From: Rhodamnia argentea
Lineage: Eukaryota > Streptophyta > Magnoliopsida > Myrtales > Myrtaceae
Reading direction: 5' to 3'
Assembly: GCF_020921035.1 (NCBI RefSeq)
Contig: NC_063154.1
Span: 6,944,001-7,008,000 of the forward strand
DNA: 64,000 nucleotides
The notes under the pieces were generated by a model. That model did no database searches, was not told where the DNA came from, and saw nothing but the letters and a program-made list of their open reading frames with translations. The position numbers were made by a program, and so were the translations under genes. Positions 34,609 to 46,077 of this stretch are shown in pieces (position 1 is the first letter of the stretch; every line of letters starts with the position of its first letter).

Positions 34609-35949
34609 ATGGCGGCTCCTTCACTTCTCCCTCTGCTCCTCCCCTTCCTCCTTTTCCTCGCCTCCCCATATCTCTCCGCCTCCCACCGCTCGTTCCTCAA
34701 ACTCCCCCTCCTCCACCGCCCCTCCCCCTCCCCCTCCCCCTCCCCCCGCCTTCTCCGTCGCAGCCCCTCCGCCAAGTACCCCGTCAAGTCCGGCGCCCCC
34801 TTCGGCGCCGGCCAGTACTTCGTCGTCCTCCACCTCGGCACCCCTCCCCAGCGCCTCCTCCTCGTCGTAGACACCGGCAGCGACCTCGTCTGGGCCCACT
34901 GCTCCTCCTGCTGCGGCGGGGACTGCTCCCGCCGAGCCCCCGGCTCCGCCTTCCTCGCCCGCTGCTCTTCCTCCTTCCGCCCCAACCACTGCTACTCCCC
35001 CTCCTGCCGCCTCGTCCCCCGCCCCCCCCCCTCGCGCTGCAACCGCACCCACCTTCACAGCGCGTGCCGCTACGAGTACACCTACTCCGACGGCTCCCTG
35101 TCGAGCGGGTTCTTCTCCAGAGAGACCGTCGCCCTGAACACGACAAGAGCCGAGACCGAGACGGCGGCGAGGCTCAAGGGGCTTGCCTTCGGCTGCGGGT
35201 TCCGGGTGTCGGGTCCGAGTGTAACCGGGTCGAGCTTCAATGGGGCCCAGGGAGTCATGGGCCTAGGCCGTGGGCCCATCTCATTCTCCTCCCAGCTCGG
35301 TCGCCGCATTGGCAGCAGCAAGTTCTCCTACTGCCTCATGGACTACACTCTCTCTCCTCCGCCCACCAGCTACCTCATCATCGGCGACGGTCCCAGAGAA
35401 GAGAACGCAACCTCCTCCTCCCTCGCGTTCACTCCGCTGCTTGCCAACCCCCTCTTGCCCACGTTCTACTACGTGGGCATCAAGCGCGTGTACGTCGACG
35501 GCGAGCGGCTGCCCATCGACCCCTCCGTCTGGTCCCTCGACGAGCGCGGCAACGGCGGCACCATCGTCGACTCCGGCACGACCCTCACGTTCCTGGCGGA
35601 GCCGGGATACCGCCGTATCCTAGCGGCAATGAGACGGCGTGTGGGGCTGCCGGAGGCGGAGAGGGTGCCGCCTGGATTCGACCTGTGCGTGAACGTGACT
35701 GGGGTCCGGCGGCCGAGGCTGCCGAGGCTGAGCTTCGAGATGGTGGGGGAAGCGGTGTTCTCGCCGCCGGCGAGGAATTACTTCATAGAGGTGGCGGAGG
35801 GGGTGAGGTGCCTGGCGGTGCGGCCGGCGGAGACGGAGGGCGGTGGTTCCTCGGTTATAGGGAATGTGATGCAGCAGGGGTTCCTGTGGGAGTTCGATGG
35901 GGACAGGTCGCGGCTCGGCTTTTCACGTCGCGGCTGTGCCGCGTCGTGA
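34609..35949 (+). CDS. Pepsin-like aspartyl protease (A1, plant nepenthesin-like), intronless
   Basis: This is a single-exon protein of 446 aa. Residues 1-25 are a signal peptide (LLPLLLPFLLFLASPYLS), so it is likely secreted to the wall or vacuole. A Pro/Ser linker follows, then the peptidase domain. The first catalytic Asp is Asp88 in VVDTGSDLVW and the second is Asp321 in IVDSGTTLTF. FGAGQYFVVLHLGTPPQ, the Cys-rich nepenthesin-type insert (CSSCCGGDC...RCSSSF...CYSPSC), YSDGSLSSGFFSRE and GAQGVMGLGRGPISFSSQLG are all present. VIGNVMQQGFLWEFD is the usual C-terminal block. No plant-specific saposin insert is present. Codon third positions are extremely G+C-rich, so long open frames also appear in other registers. 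Which subfamily member it matches, and its substrate, cannot be told from sequence. Confidence 0.93.
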   Translation: MAAPSLLPLLLPFLLFLASPYLSASHRSFLKLPLLHRPSPSPSPSPRLLRRSPSAKYPVKSGAPFGAGQYFVVLHLGTPPQRLLLVVDTGSDLVWAHCSSCCGGDCSRRAPGSAFLARCSSSFRPNHCYSPSCRLVPRPPPSRCNRTHLHSACRYEYTYSDGSLSSGFFSRETVALNTTRAETETAARLKGLAFGCGFRVSGPSVTGSSFNGAQGVMGLGRGPISFSSQLGRRIGSSKFSYCLMDYTLSPPPTSYLIIGDGPREENATSSSLAFTPLLANPLLPTFYYVGIKRVYVDGERLPIDPSVWSLDERGNGGTIVDSGTTLTFLAEPGYRRILAAMRRRVGLPEAERVPPGFDLCVNVTGVRRPRLPRLSFEMVGEAVFSPPARNYFIEVAEGVRCLAVRPAETEGGGSSVIGNVMQQGFLWEFDGDRSRLGFSRRGCAAS

Positions 35950-36604
35950 CTCGCGAGTGGGGGAGGGGGGGACTGAGTTCGGGCCCGTGTTTCATGTTTG
36001 GTGGGTTGTGGGATTGGACTGCAAAATGATTTCTTCTGATTTTTCGATATTCTTTTTATCACTTTTTCGTTTTCTCTTACGGTCGTAAATTCGTGCGATT
36101 GGACGCCACTTGTAACGTGAAATCTTCCTGTATTATTCATAAACTCTATAATTCCTTACCGGGTCCATTTTCAATTAGCGGTCATTGAGATTCTTTGGAC
36201 ACGGAATGGATCTTGAAGTACTATTTCTGCAACCCCTTGACCAAATCCACTCACGTTAGGATTACTTGTTAATGGCCCTTTGATCGTATTCTGCTAAAAA
36301 AAGGTAAAATAAAATGCATAAGGAGAGAGCAATAGATTAGACCTACCTATATGAATAGAGTATCTGGCCTAGTTAGGGATAAATAATATCCAGACACAAT
36401 ACAAATACATTGATCTTAGTAAAATGTGCTTTAGATGCATGTGGTTTCATTTTTTTTTTCTAACAGATAAAAAATGAAATACTAAAAAAATATATGAACA
36501 CATAAGCAGGTAAAGAGTACATGTATTGAGTTATTAAAGAAGTAATAACACCTAAAAAGGCTAGAGCAAAGCCTAATTGAAAACGACCGTATGTATGATG
36601 ATTT
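35950..36604. other. 3' UTR of the protease and A+T-rich intergenic DNA
   Basis: The first roughly 200 bases are T-rich, with a likely transcript end near 36130. Then A+T-rich DNA without coding signal. Confidence 0.35.
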
Positions 36605-36607
36605 ACT

Positions 36608-36652
36608 TCACGGGCGAGGTCTACGGTTCAAGTCCAGAATGGCCCAGCTGCA
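36608..36652 (+). other. trnI-GAU: Short nuclear copy of plastid trnI-GAU 3' exon (NUPT)
   Basis: The segment GGGCGAGGTCTACGGTTCAA, followed by GTCCAGAATGGCCCAGCTGC, matches my recollection of the plastid trnI-GAU 3' exon (GGGCGAGGTCTCTGGTTCAA, then GTCCAGGATGGCCCA) and a few following bases. It has only a few differences. Only the 3' half of the tRNA is present, so it is not a tRNA gene. The insertion is only about 45 bases, so the match could be partly chance. Confidence 0.55.
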
Positions 36653-37156
36653 CACACGAGAAGGGCTTGTGCAGCTGCAGCAGGATTTGAAAAGGGAATC
36701 AATCGTGACTTCGTTCTTTTGTTTTTCCCTCCAAGAAATATGTGAATTATTTGTTTTCACTTTTAATTTTTATCGTAGGTGCAATGAAACGGGCTTTAAA
36801 GACTATATCTACGGTTTCTTGTTCTCAAGCACGGCAAAAGTTGTTGTGAGAAGCATGGATGGTCGGATAAGTTAAAAAAAAAATCGTCCATCATTGGATG
36901 GTGAGCATAAGCCGACAGTCGGTTCAAAATTTTTTGTTGCCAATCATCATGCAAGATAGCGCGACCTGGTATAAAAAGGTCTTAGCCAGGGATGATTAGT
37001 ATCGAGGTGGGCCAATTTCCACTCTAAAATTGATAACCGTCCACAAAATGCATGTTCCACAAATTGGGAACTACGAACTGCATAGTGGTTCTTAGACTCA
37101 GCTAGGAACCAAACTACGGATTCGATTCGATTTCAAGGTGGGTTCATAGAACCGTT
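36653..37156. other. Intergenic DNA left of the FLA relic
   Basis: No gene. From about 36985 to 37156 the sequence has 'ggttc/gaacc' words resembling those on the other side of the FLA relic (37760-37900). Confidence 0.35.
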
Positions 37157-37254
37157 TATTGCACAACATTTGCTAACCTTCGCCATGTGCGCATTACGCC
37201 CCGTCTATTGCACAACATCTGCTAACCTTCACCATGTCCCCATTACGCCCCCTC
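37157..37254 (+). repeat. Tandem duplication of a 49-bp unit at the start of the FLA relic
   Basis: TATTGCACAACATTTGCTAA... (37157-37205) is repeated as TATTGCACAACATCTGCTAA... (37206-37254) with only a few differences. Each copy contains an ATG, at 37185 and 37234, so the duplicated piece includes the old start codon. Confidence 0.85.
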
Positions 37255-37545
37255 GTCACCTTCCTTCTCCTCCTGTGCTCCGCCGCTGTATCCGCCCACA
37301 AATCACCGACATCTTGGAGGGCTTTCTCGACCAAGCTAGCCGACCAGATCGATAATTACCATCCTCGCCCTCGACAACGACGCCATGTCCACTCTCGCTC
37401 ACAAAAAGCCCCTCTTTGTCATCAAGAACAAGCTCACCATCCACATCGTCCTCAACTAATTCGACTCCCAGAAGCTCAACCAAATCCCCAAGGGCTCCAC
37501 CCTCTTCACCACTCTGTACCAGACCACGGCAATCCACTCTCTCCT
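37230..37545 (+). pseudogene. Fasciclin-like arabinogalactan protein (FLA) relic
   Basis: This is a decayed 5' fragment of a cell-wall/GPI-anchored FLA gene. The ATG at 37234 opens a good signal peptide (MSPLRPLVTFLLLLCSAAVS). The fasciclin domain then continues in changing registers: QITDILEGF (frame +1), TKLADQIDN (frame of the ATG), then TILALDNDAMSTLAHKKPLF, VIKNKLTIHIVLN, a stop, and FDSQKLNQIPKGSTLFTTLY in the third frame. At least two frameshifts, a small deletion after LEGF and one in-frame stop at about 37456 are visible. The match ends near the QTTA word, well before the second half of the fasciclin domain and any Pro-rich AGP or GPI signal. It is non-functional. Confidence 0.8.
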
Positions 37546-37910
37546 GAGCGGTGAGCGAGGTTACAACTTGTGAGCTCCGGGAGAGACTTATAGAGCAAGA
37601 TTGCGAGAGAGACAACGAGAGAGCAATTTGCGAGAGAGACTTAGAGAGCGAGTCTGCGAGATATGAGAGGAATTAGGGTTTTTAGAGAGAAACCGTAAGG
37701 ACTGAAGAGTGTGAAAGCTGGAATTAGGGATTTGAAAACATGAAAATTAAGGTCTAGTCTGGATGGCTCTGGTGAATGGTTTGACACCTAAAATCGGTAC
37801 TCAGCGGTTCCAATTATTGGCACTAGGAGCCGGACCGGTTTCACGAGAACCGCCCAGAATCGATCGGTTCGGACTGTTCCCACTCTGGTTCTTTTGCACA
37901 TCTCTAGCCT

Positions 37911-40900
37911 TAGGTGTACTTATATGTCATGTTTGATAATGAGTAGAAACTTATCGCTTCATGTTATAGATCAACTTTCAATATACTTCACATCACGTCT
38001 AAACAAAACACTAGCAAACTATAAGCCCGCCATAGGACATACTAACAACTTTACCTTAATATTTAAAATTGATTGATAAGATTAGTCCGAGATTCTAATA
38101 TAGGATGTAAAAATGATATGAAACTCTTAGGTAAAGTGATATAATGTAACAAACAAAACTCCAAAGTAAGTAGTAATGTTTGTGGCTGAAATTTTATAAC
38201 AAAAAGACACGTTTTTCCCACGGGCGGTGCCTCTGGAGATTGGGGCTGGCGTAGGCCCGGCTTGAGTCCACCCAAGTGGGCCAGGACCGCCTAATTGCCA
38301 AGTCTACTTCGTACTCCTCTGTTAAACCTTTTAAAAAAAAAATACATTTGTCTTTTCAAATTATTTGCTCTATTCCGCAAATGTACTTATTCGGATTAAT
38401 TTTGTTTTGCCTAATTTAAACTTTGCGATCAACGGATTTTGGCGTTTTCCGTGTCCGAAACTCACGAAACTATCACATCCCTAAAACATCGACATGCACA
38501 TTTACACAATTTTCATTGTTTTATGAAATCCGAGCAATATTTTGAAAAATTTAGGAGGATAGTAAGGTTTACATTTATCGCGTTGCCCCTAGGGTTTATA
38601 TCTTTGTTTGCTAAAAGAAGAAGACTACTGCACTTTCTATTTTGGTACAATCGATGATCGGTTCGGTGTGAAAAGACATATGTCGATGTATATAGGTAAC
38701 AGGTAATAGATCGAAATATAAATTATTGTGGGATAAATCTCATTATAAAAACTATACACTTAAAACAAACTAAAAAGAGTTATTTAGCAAACAAAGAAAA
38801 AATCATTAATATAAATAATCGGAGTCATGCTCATGAGATTTTGATATTTGCATAATATGAATAAGTTCAACGCATCGAAATTCATTCATAATTATCACGA
38901 AAGCTCTAATAATTATATACGTATTTATATATGTTTTATAAATATTAATGAAATAAAGCTTTCCCAATGCAGGGAGCTCGATGCCCTGCCCCGGCCTTAG
39001 ATGAGGCAATGATGGAGCTAAGCTCCGCCTCACAGGGCAGGGTCCGGAAAAGCGATCCCTGGCCTCGCCCCACTCTTAAGGTTAAAGCAAAGACATGGAG
39101 ACATATGGACCTGCATTGGAAATCCATATCTAGATCTACATTTACCGATATTGGCGAAGAAAATCGGGATAAATAATTAATAGGGTTGGATATTAATCAA
39201 AATCGGGAATTGGCTTAAGTTGGCTCAACTATGTCGGCATGGTGAGTCATTTAATTTGCACAACTATGTCTCAACCCTTGGCAACAAAAAGTACAGATCC
39301 GCATCAAGTCGCGCCACGCTCATCTCATCAAGAGCCCACCATTCTTTGGAGCCCTCACAATTTTTCCACTTGCTTTTTCTAAACACATTAAATGCGGAAA
39401 TTAGCGAGATTCCCGATCGATCTCTTGACGGAGTATTTAGGCTCCGGAGAAATGAATAATTCGAAAAATATTTTATTAAAAACGATCACCCGTGTAGTTT
39501 GAAATAAATAGTTAAATGATGAAAATACTTTCGATTCATTCACTTTACAATCGACCTACTGCTTTTCAAATTTTTTTTTTTTAAATAGTTCACTTCTCAA
39601 GAAGGAAGTAAACAAACAGAGCCTAAGTCTTCTTTAGAAGTCTTCATTTTTTTCTTTTAAAATTTTTTTTAACAGAGCTAGAATCAGATCGATTCTCTAA
39701 ATACCTTTTCGAATATTCCCGGCTATTTATGGAACGTTGAATCTGATCACAAGTGGAAATTGAGATTGAGAGGCCATCAGAAAAATTCGGAGTTAGATCT
39801 GTCTTGTCACGACATAAGTCGGCATCGACATAAGTCCATTAAATGATCTCTCTTTCTCTCTCTCTCTCTATCTCTAAAAAGTGATGTTGGGGGGGCTGCA
39901 ATTGCTGTGGAGACAGCTGTCGATATGGGAGTGAAGCTCGGGCTGTCATTTAATTCCCCCACTCCCATGAATCCCCCCCACCATGTCGCTCTCCGCCCCT
40001 CTTTCACAAAGATCCGGAATTTGACAGATTTGGAAAAAGAGGCAACCCTTTCGCAATCTGAAACGAGGGCAGCGGGGACTACCGACATTAGAAACTGTTG
40101 AACAATAGTTACATCAGATCACGCAGCTAAAAGCAATTACGCAAACTCGACTCATCCCGATGTGCTTATCTCGTGCTGGGTCGAGGATCCATGGATTAAG
40201 GTTATCGCGGGTCTGATCGGCTGCCCCGTAGGTTCTAACCTCGGAGGCCAATGCCGTCCCCCACCCGATGCGAGCCGACACCGAGTACGATCGACGTTGT
40301 GTAGACCGAGATCTGAATACAGCAGCTATTAGTTACCCTGGTTGAGGGTAGTAAAGCCCATGGACTATTGAAGCTTAAGCAAAGTAAAAGAAGAGCGGTT
40401 GAGAAATAAACTAGTTCGAGCTACACATCATAATGGCAAGTAAATTGCAATTTGAAAATTTTCAAATGTCTAAAACGCATGAGAAATCCGATCTCATTAA
40501 AAAATGAAAAAAAAAAGCAGCACCATTAAAAATCGGATATCGCACCAAGCGCTATAATTTTAAACAAGAAAGGAAAACGCGAATAAAATGTCAACGAATT
40601 AACGACGCTCCGACTTTTAATATGGTGCAGTTCAACCTTAACTTTTAGTGAAAAAAAAAAAAAGTGACACTTCGATGACATGTTTTAGATTATGCATTTC
40701 TCAAACATACTACATGTATCTTATTAGCTAATGAGAAGCCCACCATTTTGGCCGTTCCGATTCTCAACCATAATGATTCAAGACATACGAGAAAAGATCA
40801 TCCGCATGTCGGGTCAAGATTATTTACATCGTACATTCGTAGCCCTCTCCTCTTTTCCCAAAAAAAAAAAAAAAAAACTCTTGGCATGTGCCATCTCATT

Positions 40901-41699
40901 GATCTCAGACAATTTTGGTTCAGGCAATGATGGATTCTGGTTCGGTTGGCCAAGGCATCTATGTGGAATATGTTTCGGACTGTTTTGCACGTGAGCCGAA
41001 GGGGATGAAGTGTGACTAACCATTGGCAAAGCTAATAATTGTGTGTGTGGTACAGTCTTCTCAGGGGGGAGTAAGTGAAGATCAAGAGGTTTTTTTCTTC
41101 TTTTCTTTGTTCTTTTTTCACTTGGAGGTTGAAGAAGAGAGTAAAAGTTGTGAGTACAATTGCAACCGAGATAAAGGGTCTTGACTTTTTAGAGGAACCA
41201 ACCAAGAGCATGGATGGAATAATGTGCGGGAGGAAAAAGAAGTTGTGGTCAGAGAGAAAGAGTTTAGAAAGTTCTCGCTGTGAGCAAATTCGTGGTTCTA
41301 ATTTTTGGTTCGACTTGTTCTCGTTATCATAGCGAATTGCGTTTGCAACCGAGACCGAGAACTTCCGAATGCCGATGAAATAGCGACGTAAGGAATGAGA
41401 ATTGAAGTTAAGTCCTAGATCGGTTTATACTGTTGAGTAGAAAAAAATAAGAATAAAACAAGCTAATGGAAAGATGATTTGAATGCGACCCGTAGTAACG
41501 GACACAAGTAGATGGATAATTATTTTGAATCGGGTCGGGGCGAAAAAGCCCAAATAATTTTAAGAGCCGGGCCGGGCCTTGCTGGCTGTCCAGTGGGCGG
41601 GCCTCGTCCGGGAGGCCCAAGCCCACCCAGTGATCAGGTCTTAACTTTTTAAGATGTTGAGGGAGAGAATGGAAAACCACATAAATTGACCGGACCGGA
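37911..41699. other. 3.8-kb gene-free intergenic region
   Basis: No gene is recognised. The sequence is mostly A+T-rich. A G+C-rich patch at 40170-40330 and another at 41530-41640 (GGGCCGGGCC...GGGCGGGCC) are probably pieces of dispersed repeats. A CT run lies at 39848-39868 and A runs at 40649-40662 and 40860-40877. Short open frames here show no family resemblance. Confidence 0.4.
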
Positions 41700-41811
41700 A
41701 AAAGGAACACAGAAACTCGCGCCACTTCTCTCTCTCTATCTATCCCCATTTCGCTTTCTTCAGTCTCTGTCCACCTCGCCGTCACGCCGTCGTCGTCATC
41801 CTCAAGGTTGC

Positions 41812-41838
41812 TCCTCTCTCTCTCTCTCTCTCTCTCTC
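41812..41838 (+). repeat. (CT)n microsatellite in the leader of the PDCD2 relic
   Basis: About 13 CT units roughly 170 bases before the old start codon. Such CT runs are common in plant 5' UTRs, which fits this being the former leader. Confidence 0.9.
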
Positions 41839-42005
41839 GCTCTTATTCGGTCAAGGGATTTTCGAGTTTCAGCAGAAAAGAACAACGTAGCATCACTGAA
41901 TTTTCGGAGTTTCTTCCCTTGATCACAGTACTTGCTATTGACGTTCGATATGGCGTTTGCGCTCTTTTATTTTGCTGATTTTGTTGCAGTTATTTTAAAA
42001 TTCCA

Positions 42006-45000
42006 ATGGAGATTGGCGAGGAGGATTATGAAGTGGAGCCGCTGAGAGACCTTCATATTGGTGATGGTGTTGATGATGAAGTGTAGGAGCGGTTAACTTT
42101 AGGTTTTGTAGAGATGCCGAGAAGCAAATGGTCCCTGGCTCGGCAACTCTTCCCTAGCAAAGCTGGTGGGGTTCCGGTGCCTTTTACTTTTGAAGAATTC
42201 TCCCCTTTTCTATTAATTTGTCATTCTTTGCACCAGCTTTTAATAAGCATCTTTGAATGATTTTCTCAATAGTTAGATATGAAATCAAGTAGCATCTTTC
42301 AATGGACAAGTTCTTGGTATTCAGTAAAAAGAATTAGGAACTTCAAATTGTTCAAGTTTTATGTTTAAAACTGTGGTTTATGGTATTTTGCCTGAATGCA
42401 GGCTTGGTTGGATCCCCATAATCTGCCATCTGGTCAATCTCGCCTGTGCGACGAATGTGGAGAACGTTTGCAAGTTTAGCTTCAGGTATGCTTTGTTCCT
42501 TTGCTCTGTATGAGTTTCTATACAGCATGTGTCAAGCGTTAAATCTCCTATTAACTGTTGTGAGGATCTTTGTATGATTGTCGATTGCAGTTCTATTACT
42601 TGTTCATTCTTAACCGTTCCTGGGCTATCTTTTTTGTTGACTTGCATATTCTTTTCAAGACAGTGTATTCACTTGTGTTTTAATCACATGCATGTGTGTG
42701 GAGAATATGCATGTACTAGATGGAGTATTCGTATTTTGTTGGCGGCATAGTGACCGGTGTCCTCCTCTCAATAAATTATCTTATTTTTTGTTTCTGTTTC
42801 CTTTGTGAGCATGTAACCAATGAAAGAAGCTTCATTTCTATTGTTTGCCTAATTTATAAGCTCTCAATTGTAGTGTCTTAATTTGGTTGGTTGTGCCGTT
42901 TAGATAGATGTTTATGCATTTTCTTTTTTATTGCGATGTTCTTAGGTATATGCACCGACCTCCGATCGAGAATCCACATTTCATCGTACATTATATTTGT
43001 TCGCATGTCCGTCGATGTCTTGTCTTCGTCGCGATAAATATGAACTATGGAGGCGACCTGTAGTAAATGCTTCTAGAAGGTACTTTTCAATGGTCTTAAT
43101 CCGGCAAGCCCCATTTTCGGTTTATTATTTGTACACTCGCCTCTCATTCTTTTGGTCCTCTGGTAGTATTCAAGTGTGAAGGTTTTTCGTTCTCAATTGC
43201 CCCGTGACAATCCCTTCTACTCAAGTAAAGCCCCATGGCATGATGGGAGTGATAAACCCTTAGGGCATGGAGGCAGCTTTTTGTGTCTTTTTCCAGTCAG
43301 TGTTTACGTTTCAATTGTCTTTGGAAGTGGATGGAATACTTATGACAGTGCGCAGACATAGGAGCAGATGAATATGCTGTCCTCTGTTTTTTTATCAGTT
43401 TAAGCCGTCTTTGTTTAATCGTTGACTTTGTGACTTGGGTCCTGTTATTGTCTGCAAGGGCGTAAATATAAAGAGTGAACTCATTGTGATGGGTTTTTGG
43501 GCTATTTGTTTGTTGCGTCTGATTAGTCTCTCAGTAATTACAGTACTGTTCCTTCTCGTTTTGGCCAAAATTATGGTACTGTTGTTGAGCAGCTCTACTT
43601 TGTGACTGGTGAGGAACATGGAAAGGAGATCAAGTGTGGTAGTTGCAGAGAAGCACGATACTGCTCTAGAAGACATCAGGTTCTAGGTTATCAGCTCCTT
43701 ATACACATTCACCGCCGATCCGATGTTTCTCGTAACACCTTTTGTTTTTCACCTGCAGGCCATGCATTCATGCTCGAGACATAGAATTACCTGCCAAAAT
43801 AGTAGCAAAAATGTGGGAACCTCATCAGCAGAAGAGCAGAAACGTGAGCAACTATTTTAGACATCTTAGAATAAATTATACCAACGCTGTAGCCTAGGCG
43901 CTTGGATGTGTGCCTCTTAGGTCTCACGAACTTTCCATCTTCATATGCACAGTTGTTTGTATGAGTTACTCTGTTTCAACAGTTGTATAAGTGTTTTCTT
44001 TCGGTCACGTTGGCATAGGAGGGGTCTTATTGGAGTAATTCATACAGGCCTTAGTCTGTGGCTTGCCTGAGATATATGTAGTTATCTAGCTGTGACAAGT
44101 TTGGTCTCTAGTCTTATGCTTGATGTGGAAAATGAACTCAACATCATTATTTAACTCCCGGTATCTATTTCTGGAATTTTAGAATGTTAACTTCTCTACA
44201 TTGTATTCTGCAAACGGCTGCGAGCCGGAGTCTGTGGCCTGAATGCGAGATCATTAATGAAGATGGGGGTGAATATGATGTGTGTATGTTTGCTGATGAC
44301 GGAGGCCAGATGGATGACACAACATATTCACTTATTGATAGGATGCATGTATGATTACACTGTTGTCACTGAGAATTGTCTCTTCTAAAAATATTCACTT
44401 GCTTTATCCTGTGCCTTTTTCTGCGAGCAGGGTTACAGTGGCACGAGGAGTTGGGGCAACTTTCAAGAATGCCTTGCCACGGGCGCCCGAGCAAGTTTTA
44501 AGGTTATTTGAGCCAAACTGTAATGAATTCTTTTAAAATCCATGAATTCTTTAATGAGGATATGCATATTGGGTATGTATGTTGGGTATGCATATTGCGT
44601 ACTCTACCGGATGGAAAACACTTTCTGCGATGTCCAAGAAAGGCCCACCAGGTTTTTAGAGTCATGATGTATTGGCAACATTTCTGGGACATGAGTTGTG
44701 ATGTGATGTGATGCCATTTTCAAGTGGAAATCAGATTGGTTAGACATGTATCAACTCAATGTCTGAAAGTGGCCTGTGCATCATTCATAGTGAAAGTCGC
44801 CAAGTCTAGTCAGTCGCATTACTGTTTCGACACTTCGAAACCGCTTTGGCATAATTTCTTACCGTCCATCCTAGAACCATATCTGCTGTTTCTCTTTCCT
44901 CTCCCTCAGTCTGAAACAAGAATGGTTTTGTTTTATTTCGTAAATCTGAAATTCCCCAAGCTTAATTGTGTATTCTACATGTAATGAACAGGTAGTGTTG

Positions 45001-45371
45001 AAGTGTCCACTCTAGGGCCCTGTGGCCTATGTCAATTGGTCAGCCATTGGCAGCTAATATTCCTCATTGCAGCTATTGTGGAGAGCCCCGGTGTTTCGAA
45101 TTTCAGGTTGTCGTAATGTGCAGTCGCCGAAACGTCTCTGTCATTTTACCATGATGTGCATCTTAGAACTCTTATTTGTGTATGATGCAGTGGACGACCA
45201 TTTGATTACTGCCCTCTATTTATTAGGTCTTGCCTCAGCTTCTGCACTTTTTCGGCATGAAGAACAATGCGTATTCACTTTGACTGGGCTACCATAGCTG
45301 TTTATTCCTGTGAAGCTTCTTGTGGTGAGACTGCAGGATGCAAGGAAGAGTTTGCTAGGGTGCAAGTGTGA
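42006..45371 (+). pseudogene. PDCD2: Decayed PDCD2-type MYND zinc-finger gene
   Basis: Plant PDCD2 homologues (At4g02220 type) are ribosomal protein uS5-binding MYND proteins. The exon order is still readable. 42006-42176 has LTLGFVEMPRSKW and LARQLFPSKAGGVP. 42402-42485 has AWLDPHNLPSGQSRLCDECG. 42946-43079 has VYAPTSDREST and LFACPSMSCLRRDKYELW. From 43175 comes SVKFRSQLP-like VKVFRSQLPRDNPFYSS and HDGSDKPLGHG. About 43608-43679 is the MYND core IKCGSCREARYCSRRHQ. Then follow LWPECEIINEDGGEYD (about 44221), PRAPEQVLR (about 44483), YCGEPRCFEFQ (45074-45108) and AVYSCEASCGETAGCKEEFA ending at the TGA 45369-45371. In-frame stops are seen at 42084-42086 and 42477-42479. The register breaks after GHG, and several exons are partly lost. 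It is therefore a non-processed (intron-bearing) pseudogene, with a functional copy expected elsewhere. I cannot exclude that part is transcribed. Confidence 0.8.
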
Positions 45372-46077
45372 TCCCCATTTCAAATGGTACCATGGATATC
45401 TTTATTCTCCATTCAGCTCCTCTGACTAAAGGGTTTCTAATTCTTCACTTCCTCCCTCCTTTTGATGATTGTCTCCAGCTGCAGTAGTCTGCGACTTCAA
45501 ATAAGTTACTTAGTTTTCTGGTCTTAGGTTGATAAGGATATGCAATCTTCTGAATAAGCCACCCCATGTTTGTTTTCAAATTAAATGGCCTTAAAATGTG
45601 GTCTAGTGCATTAGTTCCGGATGGACGTGGAATTTGAGCATTGTGTTTGTGCGCAATTGTTACGTTCCTCTGTTTCTATTGAGCAGTAACTTCCAAATGT
45701 TATGAGTTTGCAGTTCATCACTGATATAATCATTTGGCTGTTTTCTATATGGATAGTCACCCTATTAGGCTATCACGACGTATAAATTTGCTTGGGAGGC
45801 GCTAAGGGGTGTTGAAAAATGTATATAGAGAGGTGTCGAGCAACTCATGAGGCATATGAACAGCACTAGCTAGCGTGGTCGTTTACTGCTAGCTGGGCAC
45901 CGTGACTGTGTTTATAGTATGTGATGATAGAAATATGTGCCTCGATAGAGGGATGGCGGTGGTGTCGGGCTAGTGATTGCAACTAATTTTGTTTTGTTAT
46001 GACCAGCGATCAAAACATTGTGTTTTCGGCATTAGAAACGTGCCGACGACAGAAACGGCACCATTCGGAGAACTTAA
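45372..46077. other. Flank of the PDCD2 relic
   Basis: Unique-looking intergenic DNA, no gene recognised. Confidence 0.3.

Larger units (their letters stand above)
36985..37910. mobile_element. Possible non-autonomous DNA transposon enclosing the FLA fragment
   Basis: Both flanks of the FLA relic carry reiterated GGTTC/GAACC words (GTGGTTCTTAGACTCAGC on the left; CCGGTTTCACGAGAACCGCC and GGTTCTTTTGCACATCTCTA on the right). The right edge, read inward on the minus strand, is TAGAGATGTGCAAAAGAACC, a form I associate with hAT-like non-autonomous element ends. The left edge (CCAGGGATGATTAGTATCG) matches it only loosely. I could not find a convincing target duplication. Treat as a hypothesis. Confidence 0.25.

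Noticed and set aside
34548-36029. A 493-codon plus-strand frame overlapping the aspartyl protease, and further long frames on the minus strand
   Set aside because: They are products of the extreme third-position G+C bias. The translations are low-complexity Pro/Arg/Leu with no domain, while the 34609 frame has both catalytic Asp motifs.
36620-36640. T-arm-like sequence GGTTCAAGTCC suggesting a tRNA gene
   Set aside because: No D-arm, anticodon arm or acceptor partner lies upstream. It fits a plastid trnI 3' exon fragment.
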